From NCBI GenBank assembly GCA_002068775.1, contig MWAX01000161.1, positions 1 through 39,901 of the forward strand: a DNA stretch of 39,901 nt, in the 5' to 3' direction. This DNA comes from Actinobacteria bacterium ADurb.Bin346 (GTDB lineage Bacteria; Actinomycetota; Humimicrobiia; Humimicrobiales; Humimicrobiaceae). The position numbers and the translations under genes were made by a program. Shown piece by piece: positions 1 through 8,151 of this stretch (the stretch's first letter is position 1; each line of letters opens with the position of its first letter). Under the pieces are notes generated by a model. It did no database searches and was not told the origin of the DNA. It was given only the letters and a program-made list of their open reading frames with translations.

Positions 1-1144
1 TATAAGCTACTAATAAAGATGCTGATATTGTTATTACAGGGAAAAGTGTAGATTGCATTCCTACTCCAAGTCCTTTTATTATAACTGTTGCTGGTCCTGT
101 TGAAGCAGCTGAAACTATATCATTTACAGGTTTTTTATGTTTTTCTGTATAATATCCTGTTACAAAAGCAACTACCATTCCAGCTATTAGTCCTGCTGCT
201 ATTGCCCCAAGATATTTTAATCCCATTCCCATATAGCTTATTACTCCGTAAGCTCCAGCTATTGAAAGTATTCCTGCTATTGTTGTTGCATTATTTATTT
301 TAGAGTGTATTTTCTTTGGATTATTTGTTTTAACTGTAAATGTAGCTATTATACTTGATAATATTCCTACAACTGCAAGCATAAGCGGCAGTATTAAAAA
401 AGGATTAAATCCTTCTTTAGGTCCCAATGTAAATCCTAATGCCATTGCAGCTATTAATGATACAACATAAGATTCAAAAAGATCTGCTCCCATTCCTGCA
501 ACGTCTCCAACGTTATCTCCAACATTATCTGCTATTGTAGCAGGGTTTCTAGGATCATCTTCTGGTATTCCAGCTTCTACTTTACCAACAAGATCTGCTC
601 CAACGTCTGCAGCTTTAGTGTATATTCCTCCACCAACTCTTGCAAATAGTGCTATACATGAAGCTCCCATTCCAAATCCTTCTACTATATGTATATCTTT
701 AAATATCATATATAGTATAGTTATTCCAAGTATTCCAAGTCCAACAACAGACATTCCCATTACAGCTCCACCTGCAAATGATACATCAAGTGCTTTTGAC
801 ATTCCTGATTTTTGAGCTGCTATTGCTGTTCTTCCGTTTGCCTTTGTAGCTATTCTCATTCCGATATTTCCAGCAAGTGCCGATGTAAAAGCTCCTATAA
901 CAAATGTCAAAGCTGTCATTGGAGTTACAAATTTCCCAAGTATTACTGCTACTACCACTACAACCGCTGCAAGTATTTTATACTCTGCGCTAAGAAATGC
1001 CATTGCACCTTCTCTTATTGCTGCAGTTATTTCACTAACTCTCTCATTGTCAATTCCGAATTTTGATACTTTCATTGCGAAGTATAGTGCTGCTATTATT
1101 GCTACTACTCCTCCTGCAATTCCCATGTAAAGCATGTTTTCCAA
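1..1144 (-). CDS. hppA: Membrane-bound ion-translocating pyrophosphatase, 5' part (runs off window)
   Basis: The protein would hydrolyse pyrophosphate at the inner membrane and move H+ or Na+ outward. About 381 N-terminal residues are present and the reading frame is open to base 1. The segment with KAADVGADLVGKVEAGIPED followed by DDPRNPATIADNVGDNVGD and ADLFESY is the family's pyrophosphate/Mg binding region. Hydrophobic helices surround it. I chose the TTG at 1144 because AGGAGG lies 7 bases upstream. The ATG at 1135 is in the same frame but too far from that site. The region is about 30-38 percent GC, lower than the rest of the window, and its codons end mostly in A or T. The ion specificity cannot be read because the C-terminal half is missing. 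A DUF2905 fragment lies just upstream on the same strand. Confidence 0.93.
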   Translation of the reverse strand, partial: MENMLYMGIAGGVVAIIAALYFAMKVSKFGIDNERVSEITAAIREGAMAFLSAEYKILAAVVVVVAVILGKFVTPMTALTFVIGAFTSALAGNIGMRIATKANGRTAIAAQKSGMSKALDVSFAGGAVMGMSVVGLGILGITILYMIFKDIHIVEGFGMGASCIALFARVGGGIYTKAADVGADLVGKVEAGIPEDDPRNPATIADNVGDNVGDVAGMGADLFESYVVSLIAAMALGFTLGPKEGFNPFLILPLMLAVVGILSSIIATFTVKTNNPKKIHSKINNATTIAGILSIAGAYGVISYMGMGLKYLGAIAAGLIAGMVVAFVTGYYTEKHKKPVNDIVSAASTGPATVIIKGLGVGMQSTLFPVITISASLLVAY

Positions 1145-1243
1145 AAAACTCCCTCCTCGTTAATTTTTATTAATAATAGTATCGATATCTTATCATATTT
1201 TTGATTAAAAATGAAGCATTTTATTAAATATGATTATCTCTAC

Positions 1244-1420
1244 TTATTTTTTAAAAAGATTTAAAATAACTGTAACTATAATACTGAAAATTATGCTTGT
1301 TGTAAGCGGTATATATAGTGAAAACGACTTCTTTTTTATTAAAAAATCCCCCGGCAGTTTTCCTATAAAATTTACCTTGTCAAACAAATAAAGCACTACA
1401 CCTGCAAAAAGTATTAAAGA
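1244..1420 (-). pseudogene. DUF2905 family membrane protein, 5' end missing at a breakpoint
   Basis: Reading the minus strand to the TAA at 1244 gives about 58 residues. They contain the family's glycine-leucine-proline-glycine-aspartate motif (FIGKLPGDFLIKKKSF) followed by YIPLTTSI and a second hydrophobic helix. Such proteins are usually about 65-75 residues with two membrane helices. Here the first few residues, including the start codon, are absent, because the sequence changes at about 1413-1421 into an unrelated gene on the other strand. The function of DUF2905 is unknown. It would lie directly upstream of hppA, possibly in one transcript. Confidence 0.75.
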
Positions 1421-1844
1421 GATGGCAAAATATGCAAAAGAAAAAGGAGCGCGAATAGTCTCCGTGCACGGGGAGACTATTGCTGAGAGTGTGGAGCCGG
1501 GTACAAACAGACAGGCAGTGGAATCCGGACACGTGGATCTCCTGGCTCACCCGGGGTTTTTAACGCTGGAAGAAGCCAGAATAGCAGCAGAAAATGATAT
1601 ATATATTGAAATTACCCGAAGGGAAGGCCACTGCCTTACCAACGGAGCAGTGGCAAGTGTTGCTAAAAAAGCAAATGCAAAACTGCTAGTTAACAGTGAT
1701 GCCCACAGCCATTATGACCTGTATAACCCCGGCAGGCAAAAAATCATAGCCATGGGGTCGGGCCTGTCAGAAACTGATGCAAATGATATCCTTGAAAAAA
1801 ATACTGCAATGTTTTTGTCAAAACTTGGATATCGATTATTTTAA
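1413..1844 (+). pseudogene. PHP-domain phosphoesterase (histidinol-phosphatase-like), N-terminal half missing
   Basis: The frame resembles the C-terminal two thirds of PHP metal-dependent phosphoesterases: VHGET, then LLAHPGFL, then ITRREGH, then NSDAHS. These carry several of the metal-ligand histidines and the aspartate-histidine pair. Family members are about 210-220 residues and begin with a HxH metal motif, which is absent here. The first ATG is 1422, but residues IKE before it also fit the family, so the gene continued upstream before the sequence was broken at about 1413-1421. From here the GC content jumps to about 50 percent. The 140-residue remnant is unlikely to be catalytic. Confidence 0.82.
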
Positions 1845-1882
1845 ACTTATATCATCAACAACTGCTCAACCGGAGGATTAAA

Positions 1883-2260
1883 ATGAATGAACAAATGGAT
1901 AGACAGAAACCTGAAGAAATAAAACCACAGATTGTGGGGGAGCCAGCCCCGGAGGATAAGGCAAGCGGAATGGCAATTGCGGCAATGGTGACAGGCATTG
2001 TCGGAATTGTATGCGCCTGGATAATAGGATTAAATTTTGCTTTAGGCCTGGCCGCCCTTGTACTTGGAATAATAGAGTTTAAAAGAATTCAGGAAGGCCA
2101 GTCTAACCAGAAAGGCAAAGGAATGGCGCTGACAGGAATAATACTTGGCAGCCTCACGCTTTTTGGTGCTCTCATGTACATAATTATAGCAGTGGTCAGC
2201 GCAGTCAGTTTTTCTACCTGGCTCCCTTCAATTCTGAATAATTTCAGCTCCTATTATTAA
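1883..2260 (+). CDS. DUF4190 domain membrane protein
   Basis: This 125-residue protein starts with a charged, proline-rich cytoplasmic stretch (residues 1-30). A DUF4190-type hairpin follows: a glycine- and alanine-rich helix (about 32-62), the loop GIIEFKRIQEGQSNQKGKG, and a second helix (about 77-105). The loop pattern with GKGMA before the second helix is typical of DUF4190. An SD (GGAGG) lies 7 bases before the ATG. The function of the domain is unknown; it is common in Gram-positive bacteria. No neighbour gives a clear clue. Confidence 0.8.
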   Translation: MNEQMDRQKPEEIKPQIVGEPAPEDKASGMAIAAMVTGIVGIVCAWIIGLNFALGLAALVLGIIEFKRIQEGQSNQKGKGMALTGIILGSLTLFGALMYIIIAVVSAVSFSTWLPSILNNFSSYY

Positions 2261-2313
2261 TATATTTAATATATAAATAAACGATTTTAAAGAAGCTGAA
2301 CAGGTGGTAAGAA

Positions 2314-3009
2314 ATAGAAAATCTATATGAGCTGCTTAAGCTTATCGGTCAGGGTGCCTGCCACCAGAAAATTGATCTTTGTTTTCAGTACATGGATTTA
2401 GTAATGCCGCTGTGTTCAAGGTGCACAGGGCTGTACACAGGTTTTATTGTTTCGTTTGCAATACTTGTGCTTGTTGAGCGCAAAAGCAGGAGAGGGCTGC
2501 CGCAGAAAAAAATAACCATTTCTCTTATAGTTTTTACTGCTCTGATGGCAGGAGAATCCACGCTCTCTTTTTTGCATTTTATTCCTACTCTAAAAATTTT
2601 CAGATTTTTAACCGGATATCTGGCAGGATGGCTCGCTGCTCCAATGATAGCAGGCTTAATGAACAATGTTGCCGTCGATATAAAACAATCTGTAAACGGA
2701 GGCTATGTCTCAAACAATAAAATAATTATAAAATGGCTGAGCCCCGCACCTTTTTTTGCTGTTCTTTTTTATTTTACATATAAAAAAGCCCTGATATTCT
2801 GGAGCATATTTTCTCTTGCAGGGATGGCTTTTTTTATTGCATCAATGATTTTTATTCTCATCTTTTCTACAGGTGGAAGGCTCTCAAATTCGGTGAGCAG
2901 ACCAGGCAGGTATATATTATTTTTTTTCCTGTCTTTAATTATATCTGTAATTTTAATAATGGCATCTTCATGGCTTAAAATACTGATAAGGCAGTATTTG
3001 CAATTTTAA
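2314..3009 (+). CDS. DUF2085 family membrane protein, start codon uncertain
   Basis: DUF2085 proteins carry a conserved CHQ...F...C.RCTG motif followed by several membrane helices; their function is unknown. Here ACHQKIDLCF (about 2353-2382) lies upstream of the first ATG in the frame (2392), and PLCSRCTGLYTG lies just after it, so translation must begin upstream of 2392. The frame is closed by a TAA at 2308-2310. Between that stop and the motif there is no ATG, GTG or TTG. An AGGTGG site at 2302-2307 points to an ATA at 2314 with a 6-base spacer, and I use that as a provisional start. An indel or an ancestral start now lost is the alternative. Four or five hydrophobic helices follow. Confidence 0.65.
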   Translation: MENLYELLKLIGQGACHQKIDLCFQYMDLVMPLCSRCTGLYTGFIVSFAILVLVERKSRRGLPQKKITISLIVFTALMAGESTLSFLHFIPTLKIFRFLTGYLAGWLAAPMIAGLMNNVAVDIKQSVNGGYVSNNKIIIKWLSPAPFFAVLFYFTYKKALIFWSIFSLAGMAFFIASMIFILIFSTGGRLSNSVSRPGRYILFFFLSLIISVILIMASSWLKILIRQYLQF

Positions 3010-3061
3010 CTTTTACTGCAACAATGTTATGATTTTAAAAAATAAATAAAGGTTTGAAGAG

Positions 3062-4378
3062 ATGGATAAAATATTATATATAGACTGCTTTTCAGGCATT
3101 AGCGGCGATATGATGGTCGGGGCATTTCTTGACATGCAATATAAAGGAATAGACCTTGAATTCTTTCAAAATGCACTCTACGGATTGGAAGTAAAAGGTT
3201 ATTCAATAAACGCATGCAAAAAAATGCGGGGGTCCATCATGGCTACTAAATTTAATGTCATTGTTGAAGAGCAGCAGCCACCCAGAAATTTTGAAGCAAT
3301 TAAGTGCCTGGTTTCAGGTGCCAGGCTGGAGGATGAAGTTAAAAAAACAGTAATTAAAATGTTTTCCATAATTGCAGAAGCTGAAGCAAAAATTCATGGC
3401 ACGAAACTTCAAAAAGTGCATTTCCATGAAGTTGGCGCTGTCGATTCAATTGTGGATATTGTTTGTGTTGCGCTGGCAATCAATAAACTGTCTCCCCGCG
3501 CAATCTACAGCAGAAGCATCCCTCTTGGAAGTGGAAAGGTAAACACAATGCACGGTGTGATTCCCGTACCGGCTCCTGCAACTGTTGAGATATTGACGGG
3601 GTTGCCTGTTTATGGCGGAGGATTTGATTATGAAGTCACGACTCCAACCGGAGCAGCTATTATTAAAACACTTGCAGATTATTTTGAAGACATACCTGAA
3701 ATGACAATAGAGTCAGTAGGAAATGGTGCGGGAGCGGCTATGAATACAAATCACCTGGAGCACCGGGAGCAGCATGAGCAGCAGGGACACCGGGGGCAAC
3801 AAGGGCAAAATAAGCATCAAAATCACCTGGAGCACCGGGAAAATTTAAAACATCCTGCAAATAGCGGTAAAAAAGAAGAACAGACCCTGCCTCCTGACAT
3901 ACTGAGGCTTATTGTTGGTACGACAACTGCTAAAAAATCTGAAGATAAGGTTTTACTTATTTCAACAAACATAGATGATGCAGCACCAGAAATAATAGGA
4001 CATGTGCAGGAAATGCTTTTATCTTATGGAGCTCTGGACTGCTGGACAGAGCCTGTATTCATGAAAAAAAACAGATTAGCATCCAAATTATGTGTCCTTT
4101 GTAAAAATGAAAATATCGACGATGTCATGAAGCTGATATTTACAGGCACATCTTCATTGGGCGTAAGAGTACAGGAAATATCAAGGTATTGTCTTGACAG
4201 GGCTATAAAGAAAGTGAAACTGCCTTATGGTGAAGCCGATGTTAAAATCGGATACTTCAGGGGAAAACAGGTCACTGTTTCACCGGAGTACGAATCATGC
4301 AGGATTCTTGCTGAGTGTACCGGCAAGCCCCTGAAGGAGGTTTACCGTGATCTTATCCTCTTTTTTTCGAGTAAATAA
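3062..4378 (+). CDS. larC: Nickel-pincer cofactor nickel insertase LarC, with His-rich linker
   Basis: LarC is a CTP-dependent cyclometallase that inserts nickel into the pyridinium bis-thiocarboxylate mononucleotide, the last step in making the cofactor of lactate racemase and related LarA enzymes. The N-terminal DCFSGISGDMMVGAFLD, then KVHFHEVGAVDSIVDI and VNTMHGVIPVPAPAT are family signatures. VLISTNIDDAAPEIIGH opens the C-terminal domain. The 438-residue gene is one open frame, unlike Lactiplantibacillus larC, which needs a ribosomal frameshift. Residues about 229-275, between the two domains, form a low-complexity linker with eight histidines and a repeated HLEHRE. No larA, larB or larE lies in the window. 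The 3' end overlaps the convergent transporter gene by 37 bases. Confidence 0.93.
   Translation: MDKILYIDCFSGISGDMMVGAFLDMQYKGIDLEFFQNALYGLEVKGYSINACKKMRGSIMATKFNVIVEEQQPPRNFEAIKCLVSGARLEDEVKKTVIKMFSIIAEAEAKIHGTKLQKVHFHEVGAVDSIVDIVCVALAINKLSPRAIYSRSIPLGSGKVNTMHGVIPVPAPATVEILTGLPVYGGGFDYEVTTPTGAAIIKTLADYFEDIPEMTIESVGNGAGAAMNTNHLEHREQHEQQGHRGQQGQNKHQNHLEHRENLKHPANSGKKEEQTLPPDILRLIVGTTTAKKSEDKVLLISTNIDDAAPEIIGHVQEMLLSYGALDCWTEPVFMKKNRLASKLCVLCKNENIDDVMKLIFTGTSSLGVRVQEISRYCLDRAIKKVKLPYGEADVKIGYFRGKQVTVSPEYESCRILAECTGKPLKEVYRDLILFFSSK
3748..3840 (+). repeat. 21-bp direct repeat pair encoding the His-rich linker of LarC
   Basis: A 21-base sequence starting AAATCACCTGGAGCACC occurs at 3748-3768 and again at 3820-3840, exactly 72 bases (24 codons) apart, so the frame is kept and both copies encode HLEHRE. 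Between them are partly related pieces rich in CAG and CAC. The pattern points to growth of the linker by in-frame duplication. Confidence 0.85.
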
Positions 4379-5448
4379 TATTTGAGTATGGATTGTAAAA
4401 TAGCTGTTGTCGGCACTGCAAGAAGCAAACCAATCGGCCCAAGGAATGCACCGCTTGCAATAAGGACAAGAATCACAATAGCAGGATGTACTCCTACCTG
4501 AAACTTCATCACGTTCGGGCTGATGATATAATTATCCAGCTGCTGAACAGCCACAAAAAGCAGCACCACAAGCAGAGCTTTTAAGGGTGAAATAAAAAAA
4601 GCAGCGAGAGCTGCAGGCACTGCCCCCAGGATTGGCCCAAGAAATGGAATAAGGTTCAAAGCTCCGGCAATAAAACCGAGAAGTACAGCAAAATCCACTT
4701 TTAAAAGGAATAATATAAGAGTGCATAGAAACCCCACTATTATTGAGATGAGTATCTGTCCCCTTATATAACGGCCGCTGACAATATTTATTCTGTCTAT
4801 TATCACATTTGCCGTATTTTTATATTTTTGAGGAAGTGCTTTTATAAAAAGCTCGCGCATTTTCCATGAGTCTTTAAGAATATAAATGCCAAGAAGGGGC
4901 CCTATTATGAAAGTTATAATTATATTGATAATAGACCTTGTAAATGCTGTCACGCTCTGTAAAAATGAAGAGCCTCCTCTGCCAATAGCATCAGCAATAT
5001 ACTGGTATACAAGAGTTGCATCAAACGGAAGGAACTCTTTTCCAAGCATATTTTCAATATTGTTAACTATGATACTTTTATTCATATACTGGTTTAGATT
5101 GTCTGTGAGGTTTGTGATGTAATCAGGAAGCTTTGAAATGAAAACAGTAAACTGATTAGCAACCATCGGTATTGTAAAAAAGAAAAAAGTGAAGAAAAAC
5201 CCCGTAAATATAATATATGCAATAAATATCGCTAAGCCCCTTTTCATTTTCCGGGAAAGCCAGCTTACAAGAGGCGTGAGCAGGTAAGCGATACCTGTAG
5301 CCACAATCAATGGAAAAATTGCTATTCTTATCCTGTATAAGAGATAGAAGCCCAGAGAGACCAGCACAAGAAGACCAATTATTGACCAGCAATATATACC
5401 AACTTTTTTTATTCCCTCTGTATTTTTTAAGGGTTTTTTTATTCTCAT
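4342..5448 (-). CDS. AI-2E family transporter (TqsA/YdgG-type permease)
   Basis: The 368-residue polytopic membrane protein belongs to the AI-2E transporter family, whose members export autoinducer-2, ions or other small molecules; the substrate cannot be predicted here. N-terminal helices start at about residue 18. The C-terminal half has the family segment GALNLIPFLGPILGAVPA (about residue 265) and ends in a basic tail. TQRS-like hydrophilic loops between residues 100 and 150 fit the family's extracytoplasmic region. Length is normal. It runs convergent to larC and shares 37 bases with it at the 3' end. Confidence 0.9.
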   Translation of the reverse strand: MRIKKPLKNTEGIKKVGIYCWSIIGLLVLVSLGFYLLYRIRIAIFPLIVATGIAYLLTPLVSWLSRKMKRGLAIFIAYIIFTGFFFTFFFFTIPMVANQFTVFISKLPDYITNLTDNLNQYMNKSIIVNNIENMLGKEFLPFDATLVYQYIADAIGRGGSSFLQSVTAFTRSIINIIITFIIGPLLGIYILKDSWKMRELFIKALPQKYKNTANVIIDRINIVSGRYIRGQILISIIVGFLCTLILFLLKVDFAVLLGFIAGALNLIPFLGPILGAVPAALAAFFISPLKALLVVLLFVAVQQLDNYIISPNVMKFQVGVHPAIVILVLIASGAFLGPIGLLLAVPTTAILQSILKYYLLEKKRIRSR

Positions 5449-5505
5449 ATATTACCAGAAATATTTTTTTAAATTATATAAACATTTCCATTATATGACA
5501 ACAAT

Positions 5506-5533
5506 TTGTATTTTACTGTGAATGCAATATATA
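5506..5533 (+). promoter_or_regulatory. Candidate sigma-70-type promoter for the complex-I-like operon
   Basis: TTGTAT at 5506-5511 and TATATA at 5528-5533 are separated by 16 bases. It lies about 110 bases before the first gene of the operon, in an otherwise empty 190-base gap. This is pattern matching only. Confidence 0.4.
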
Positions 5534-5640
5534 TAGACGCATTTTAATTGAAGTAGTATGCCAATTGTGATAAAGTTTTTATTCAAAATAAATGGACACT
5601 ATAAAAATTACTTTCAGTACAGGCAGAGTAAAAGGATAAT

Positions 5641-6054
5641 ATGCCCGAGGAATCAATAAATATTTTTATCAGTAATATTTATGCAATAGCAATCTTTACC
5701 GGATTATTTGCAGCAATATTTCTTTGCCTGTTTTTTATTTCAAGAGTTCTAATTTTCAGGACCAGGAGATCAGCGCAGAGCCGCAGAGAAGAGAAAACAG
5801 CTCTCGATGCCGGAGACCAAAAACATGCCGGGACAATGTTAATTATAAGGAAAGACATTTACTTTAAAAAGAATCTGCTTGTTGCCGGTTTATTATTTAT
5901 ATTTACAGCATTGTTTATTATCCTTATTTTGCTCTCATTTCTATTTGCCACACAATTTCGTATGGACGGCAGTTTTTATATGATTTTTGCAATAATATTT
6001 ATAATCCTTGTAATGACTGTTTATATAGTCAGGTCAAAATTACTTGAAAGATAA
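5641..6054 (+). CDS. Small three-helix membrane protein in NuoA position
   Basis: The 137-residue protein has one hydrophobic helix (about 12-36), a basic loop (about 38-75) and two more helices (about 78-103 and 110-131). This topology, its size and its place directly before the NuoB homologue match complex I subunit NuoA. The conserved NuoA motifs (YECG in the loop and FDVE at the third helix) are not present. The call therefore rests on position and topology, and an unrelated accessory protein is possible. It is 14 bases upstream of the NuoB-like gene. Confidence 0.55.
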   Translation: MPEESINIFISNIYAIAIFTGLFAAIFLCLFFISRVLIFRTRRSAQSRREEKTALDAGDQKHAGTMLIIRKDIYFKKNLLVAGLLFIFTALFIILILLSFLFATQFRMDGSFYMIFAIIFIILVMTVYIVRSKLLER

Positions 6055-6068
6055 TATTTTCTAAATCT

Positions 6069-6467
6069 ATGAGGTCACTTGTAAAAAATAATCTTAATAT
6101 TATTGTTGCGGGCTTTGGTTGCTGTAAGCAGGAAATACTGGCAACAACCGGCCCAACTTATGATATATCAAGATTTGGAGTTAATTTTGTCAGTGTCCCG
6201 GAAGAAGCAGATGTTCTTGTCATACAGGGATTCTACAATGAAATCGGGGAAGAAAGACTGCTTGAGATTTACAGCAGGATGAAAAAACCCAAATGGGTGA
6301 TAGCAACCGGCAAGTGCATAGTGGACAGATGTCTTCTTAATGAAGACTATAATTTTACTGAAAGGCTTGGGAAAATAATTAATGTTGATTTTTATGTACC
6401 CGGCTGCCCTCCCAGGCCAGAGGCTTTTATTTATGCAGTTCTGAGACTGCTTGAGGCAGGACAGTAA
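6069..6467 (+). CDS. nuoB: NuoB/[NiFe]-hydrogenase small-subunit-like Fe-S protein
   Basis: NuoB carries the terminal [4Fe-4S] cluster N2 of complex I; the same fold is the small subunit of group-4 hydrogenases. The ligand pattern is complete: Cys18-Cys19, Cys83 and Cys113, in GFGCC, ATGKC and YVPGCPPRPEA. TYDISRFGVNF, EADVLVIQG and MKKPKWVIA also match the family closely. At 132 residues it has a short N terminus, lacking the extension found in many NuoB proteins. It sits in a tight operon between the A-like and CD-like genes. It is the best conserved subunit together with the NuoI homologue, so electron transfer has probably been kept under selection. Confidence 0.88.
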   Translation: MRSLVKNNLNIIVAGFGCCKQEILATTGPTYDISRFGVNFVSVPEEADVLVIQGFYNEIGEERLLEIYSRMKKPKWVIATGKCIVDRCLLNEDYNFTERLGKIINVDFYVPGCPPRPEAFIYAVLRLLEAGQ

Positions 6468-6556
6468 TACATGCATAAACTGACAGAAAAAGATGTTATT
6501 TTTAAGATATCATTTTTAATTTTCTGCTTAAAAAATTGAGAACGGATAAATAAAAA

Positions 6557-8071
6557 TTGGCTAAAGAATTATATGACGGGATATATTCTTCTCATAAGAC
6601 AGTATTTATTGAAAAGATTGAAAAGAACCTGGGCTTTTATCTAAAAGACCATATCCTTGAGATAAAAAAACTTGGACAGGAATTACTTTGCGCTATCAGG
6701 CTTTCGGATCTGGACGATGTTTGCCAGGAACTTAATAAAAATCCGGAATTTGATATTAATATCTTAAACTCCGTAAGCCATTATAAAAGCAGAAATAAGC
6801 ATTGTCTTTTAATAGATCTTTCATCTGTCAGCAATAATTTCTCTATGCTGCTCAAAGTGGTTATGCCGCTGCCGGGAGATGCAGAAACCAGTCAGATTAT
6901 GCAGTTATTTGAATCCTCAATATCAGTATTAAAAAAGACATTTGAGGCTGCAGAGTTTTTCTCTGAGAGGAAAAACCTGCAGGAAGACAGCAGCGATATT
7001 ATAATTCAGGCACAGCAAATAGACGGACTGGACTGTTTTGATTTATATCTCTCGACAGAAGAGGACATGATAAAAAAAGCGTTTATAGATACAGGCATTG
7101 CAAGAGTTTCATCAAAAGAACTCCACAAAAACACTGTTTTACCTGATGTTCTTTCATGCATAAGCCGCTATGACCATTCTGCCGGTCTTTTTCCGGAACT
7201 GTGCATATGCCTTTCTTTTGAAGAATTGATGCAGCTGAAAGTGCCCAGGAGGGTGCAATATATAAGAATGCTTTTAAGTGAGCTTTACAGAGTTTCCAGC
7301 CATCTATACTTTGTATCACGAATTGCAAAAATCATTGGAGCAGAACTTGTATATAATCTTGTATTGCTTGAAAGAGAAAGAGCCTTAAGGCTGATAGAGC
7401 TTATTACCGGCTCGCGAATAAGCCCTAACTTCATAAGGATCGGCGGAGTAAAAAATGACCTTAATGCAGATAAGATAAAAGCAGCCAGAGAAACAATTGA
7501 AATACTTTACAGAAAGGTACGCAATATAGAAGCGCTTCTTCTTGATAACTCAGTAATATCCGCAAAGTTAAAAAACAGAGGTTCAGTCGATAGAGAAACT
7601 GCATTACTTTGCGGTGTCACAGGACCGAACCTCAGGGCCTGTGGCGCAAGATATGATATAAGAAAAAACCGGAACCTGCTTTTATATAAGGACATGTCTT
7701 TTATAATTGCTCTGGGAAAATACGGCGACTGTCTGGATAGAGTTCTGGTAAGGTTCAGGGAGATATACCAGTCAATAAAAATCATAGACCAGGCAGTTAA
7801 TGACCTGCCCGAGGAGCACATAAAAAAACTTATAAATCTTTCAGACCTGGCAATTCCTTTTACTGAAATGATATCCAGTGTTGAATGTCCGCACGGCGTA
7901 TTTAAAATATTTATGGAAATACAAGATGAATTAATACAGAATATTATTGTGCTCAGCCCCTCAAAAAACAGCGTCTATCTTGCAGAAAGAATACTGCCGG
8001 ACTCAAGATTTGAGGATGTCGAGCTTATTCTAGCAAGTCTTGATATAAACAGCGGTGAGCTAATATCCTGA
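6557..8071 (+). CDS. nuoCD: NuoC-NuoD fusion-like subunit with altered quinone site
   Basis: The 504-residue protein joins a degenerate 30-kDa NuoC-like domain (about 1-140, without the WEREVYD motif) to a 49-kDa NuoD-like domain (about 145-504). NuoD signatures include VPRRVQYIRMLLSELYR (229-245), ITGSRISPNFIRIGGVKNDL, a TGPNLRACG segment, DIRKN, GDCLDRVLVRFRE and the C-terminal ASLDINSGEL. There are no hydrogenase NiFe-binding CxxC pairs. In my recalled alignment to Thermus Nqo4, the quinone-site His38, Tyr87 and Asp139 fall on Asp178, His207 and Ile259. The TTG start at 6557 follows the weak site GGAT; no in-frame ATG lies near. It probably docks the B-like and I-like subunits but not in the usual quinone chemistry. 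Confidence 0.82.
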   Translation: MAKELYDGIYSSHKTVFIEKIEKNLGFYLKDHILEIKKLGQELLCAIRLSDLDDVCQELNKNPEFDINILNSVSHYKSRNKHCLLIDLSSVSNNFSMLLKVVMPLPGDAETSQIMQLFESSISVLKKTFEAAEFFSERKNLQEDSSDIIIQAQQIDGLDCFDLYLSTEEDMIKKAFIDTGIARVSSKELHKNTVLPDVLSCISRYDHSAGLFPELCICLSFEELMQLKVPRRVQYIRMLLSELYRVSSHLYFVSRIAKIIGAELVYNLVLLERERALRLIELITGSRISPNFIRIGGVKNDLNADKIKAARETIEILYRKVRNIEALLLDNSVISAKLKNRGSVDRETALLCGVTGPNLRACGARYDIRKNRNLLLYKDMSFIIALGKYGDCLDRVLVRFREIYQSIKIIDQAVNDLPEEHIKKLINLSDLAIPFTEMISSVECPHGVFKIFMEIQDELIQNIIVLSPSKNSVYLAERILPDSRFEDVELILASLDINSGELIS

Positions 8072-8151
8072 AAAGTGCTTAAAAATATTAAAAATATAAA
8101 ATCGTGACATTGGTCACCAGGTTGTAAAAAAATTATTAAATATGTGTAATT

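Noticed and set aside
88..1066. Plus-strand open frames across the first kilobase
   Set aside because: They are shadows of hppA on the minus strand, with low-complexity, implausible protein sequences.
1454..1481. Strong 10-bp inverted repeat (AATAGTCTCC against GGAGACTATT) inside the PHP gene
   Set aside because: It lies within codons for the conserved IVSVHGETI stretch and has no T-run or element boundary, so it is more likely a chance result of coding. Its closeness to the breakpoint at 1413-1421 is noted but not enough for a claim.
6557..8071. Group-4 [NiFe] hydrogenase large subunit
   Set aside because: Neither N-terminal nor C-terminal CxxC nickel ligands are present, and the C terminus matches NuoD.
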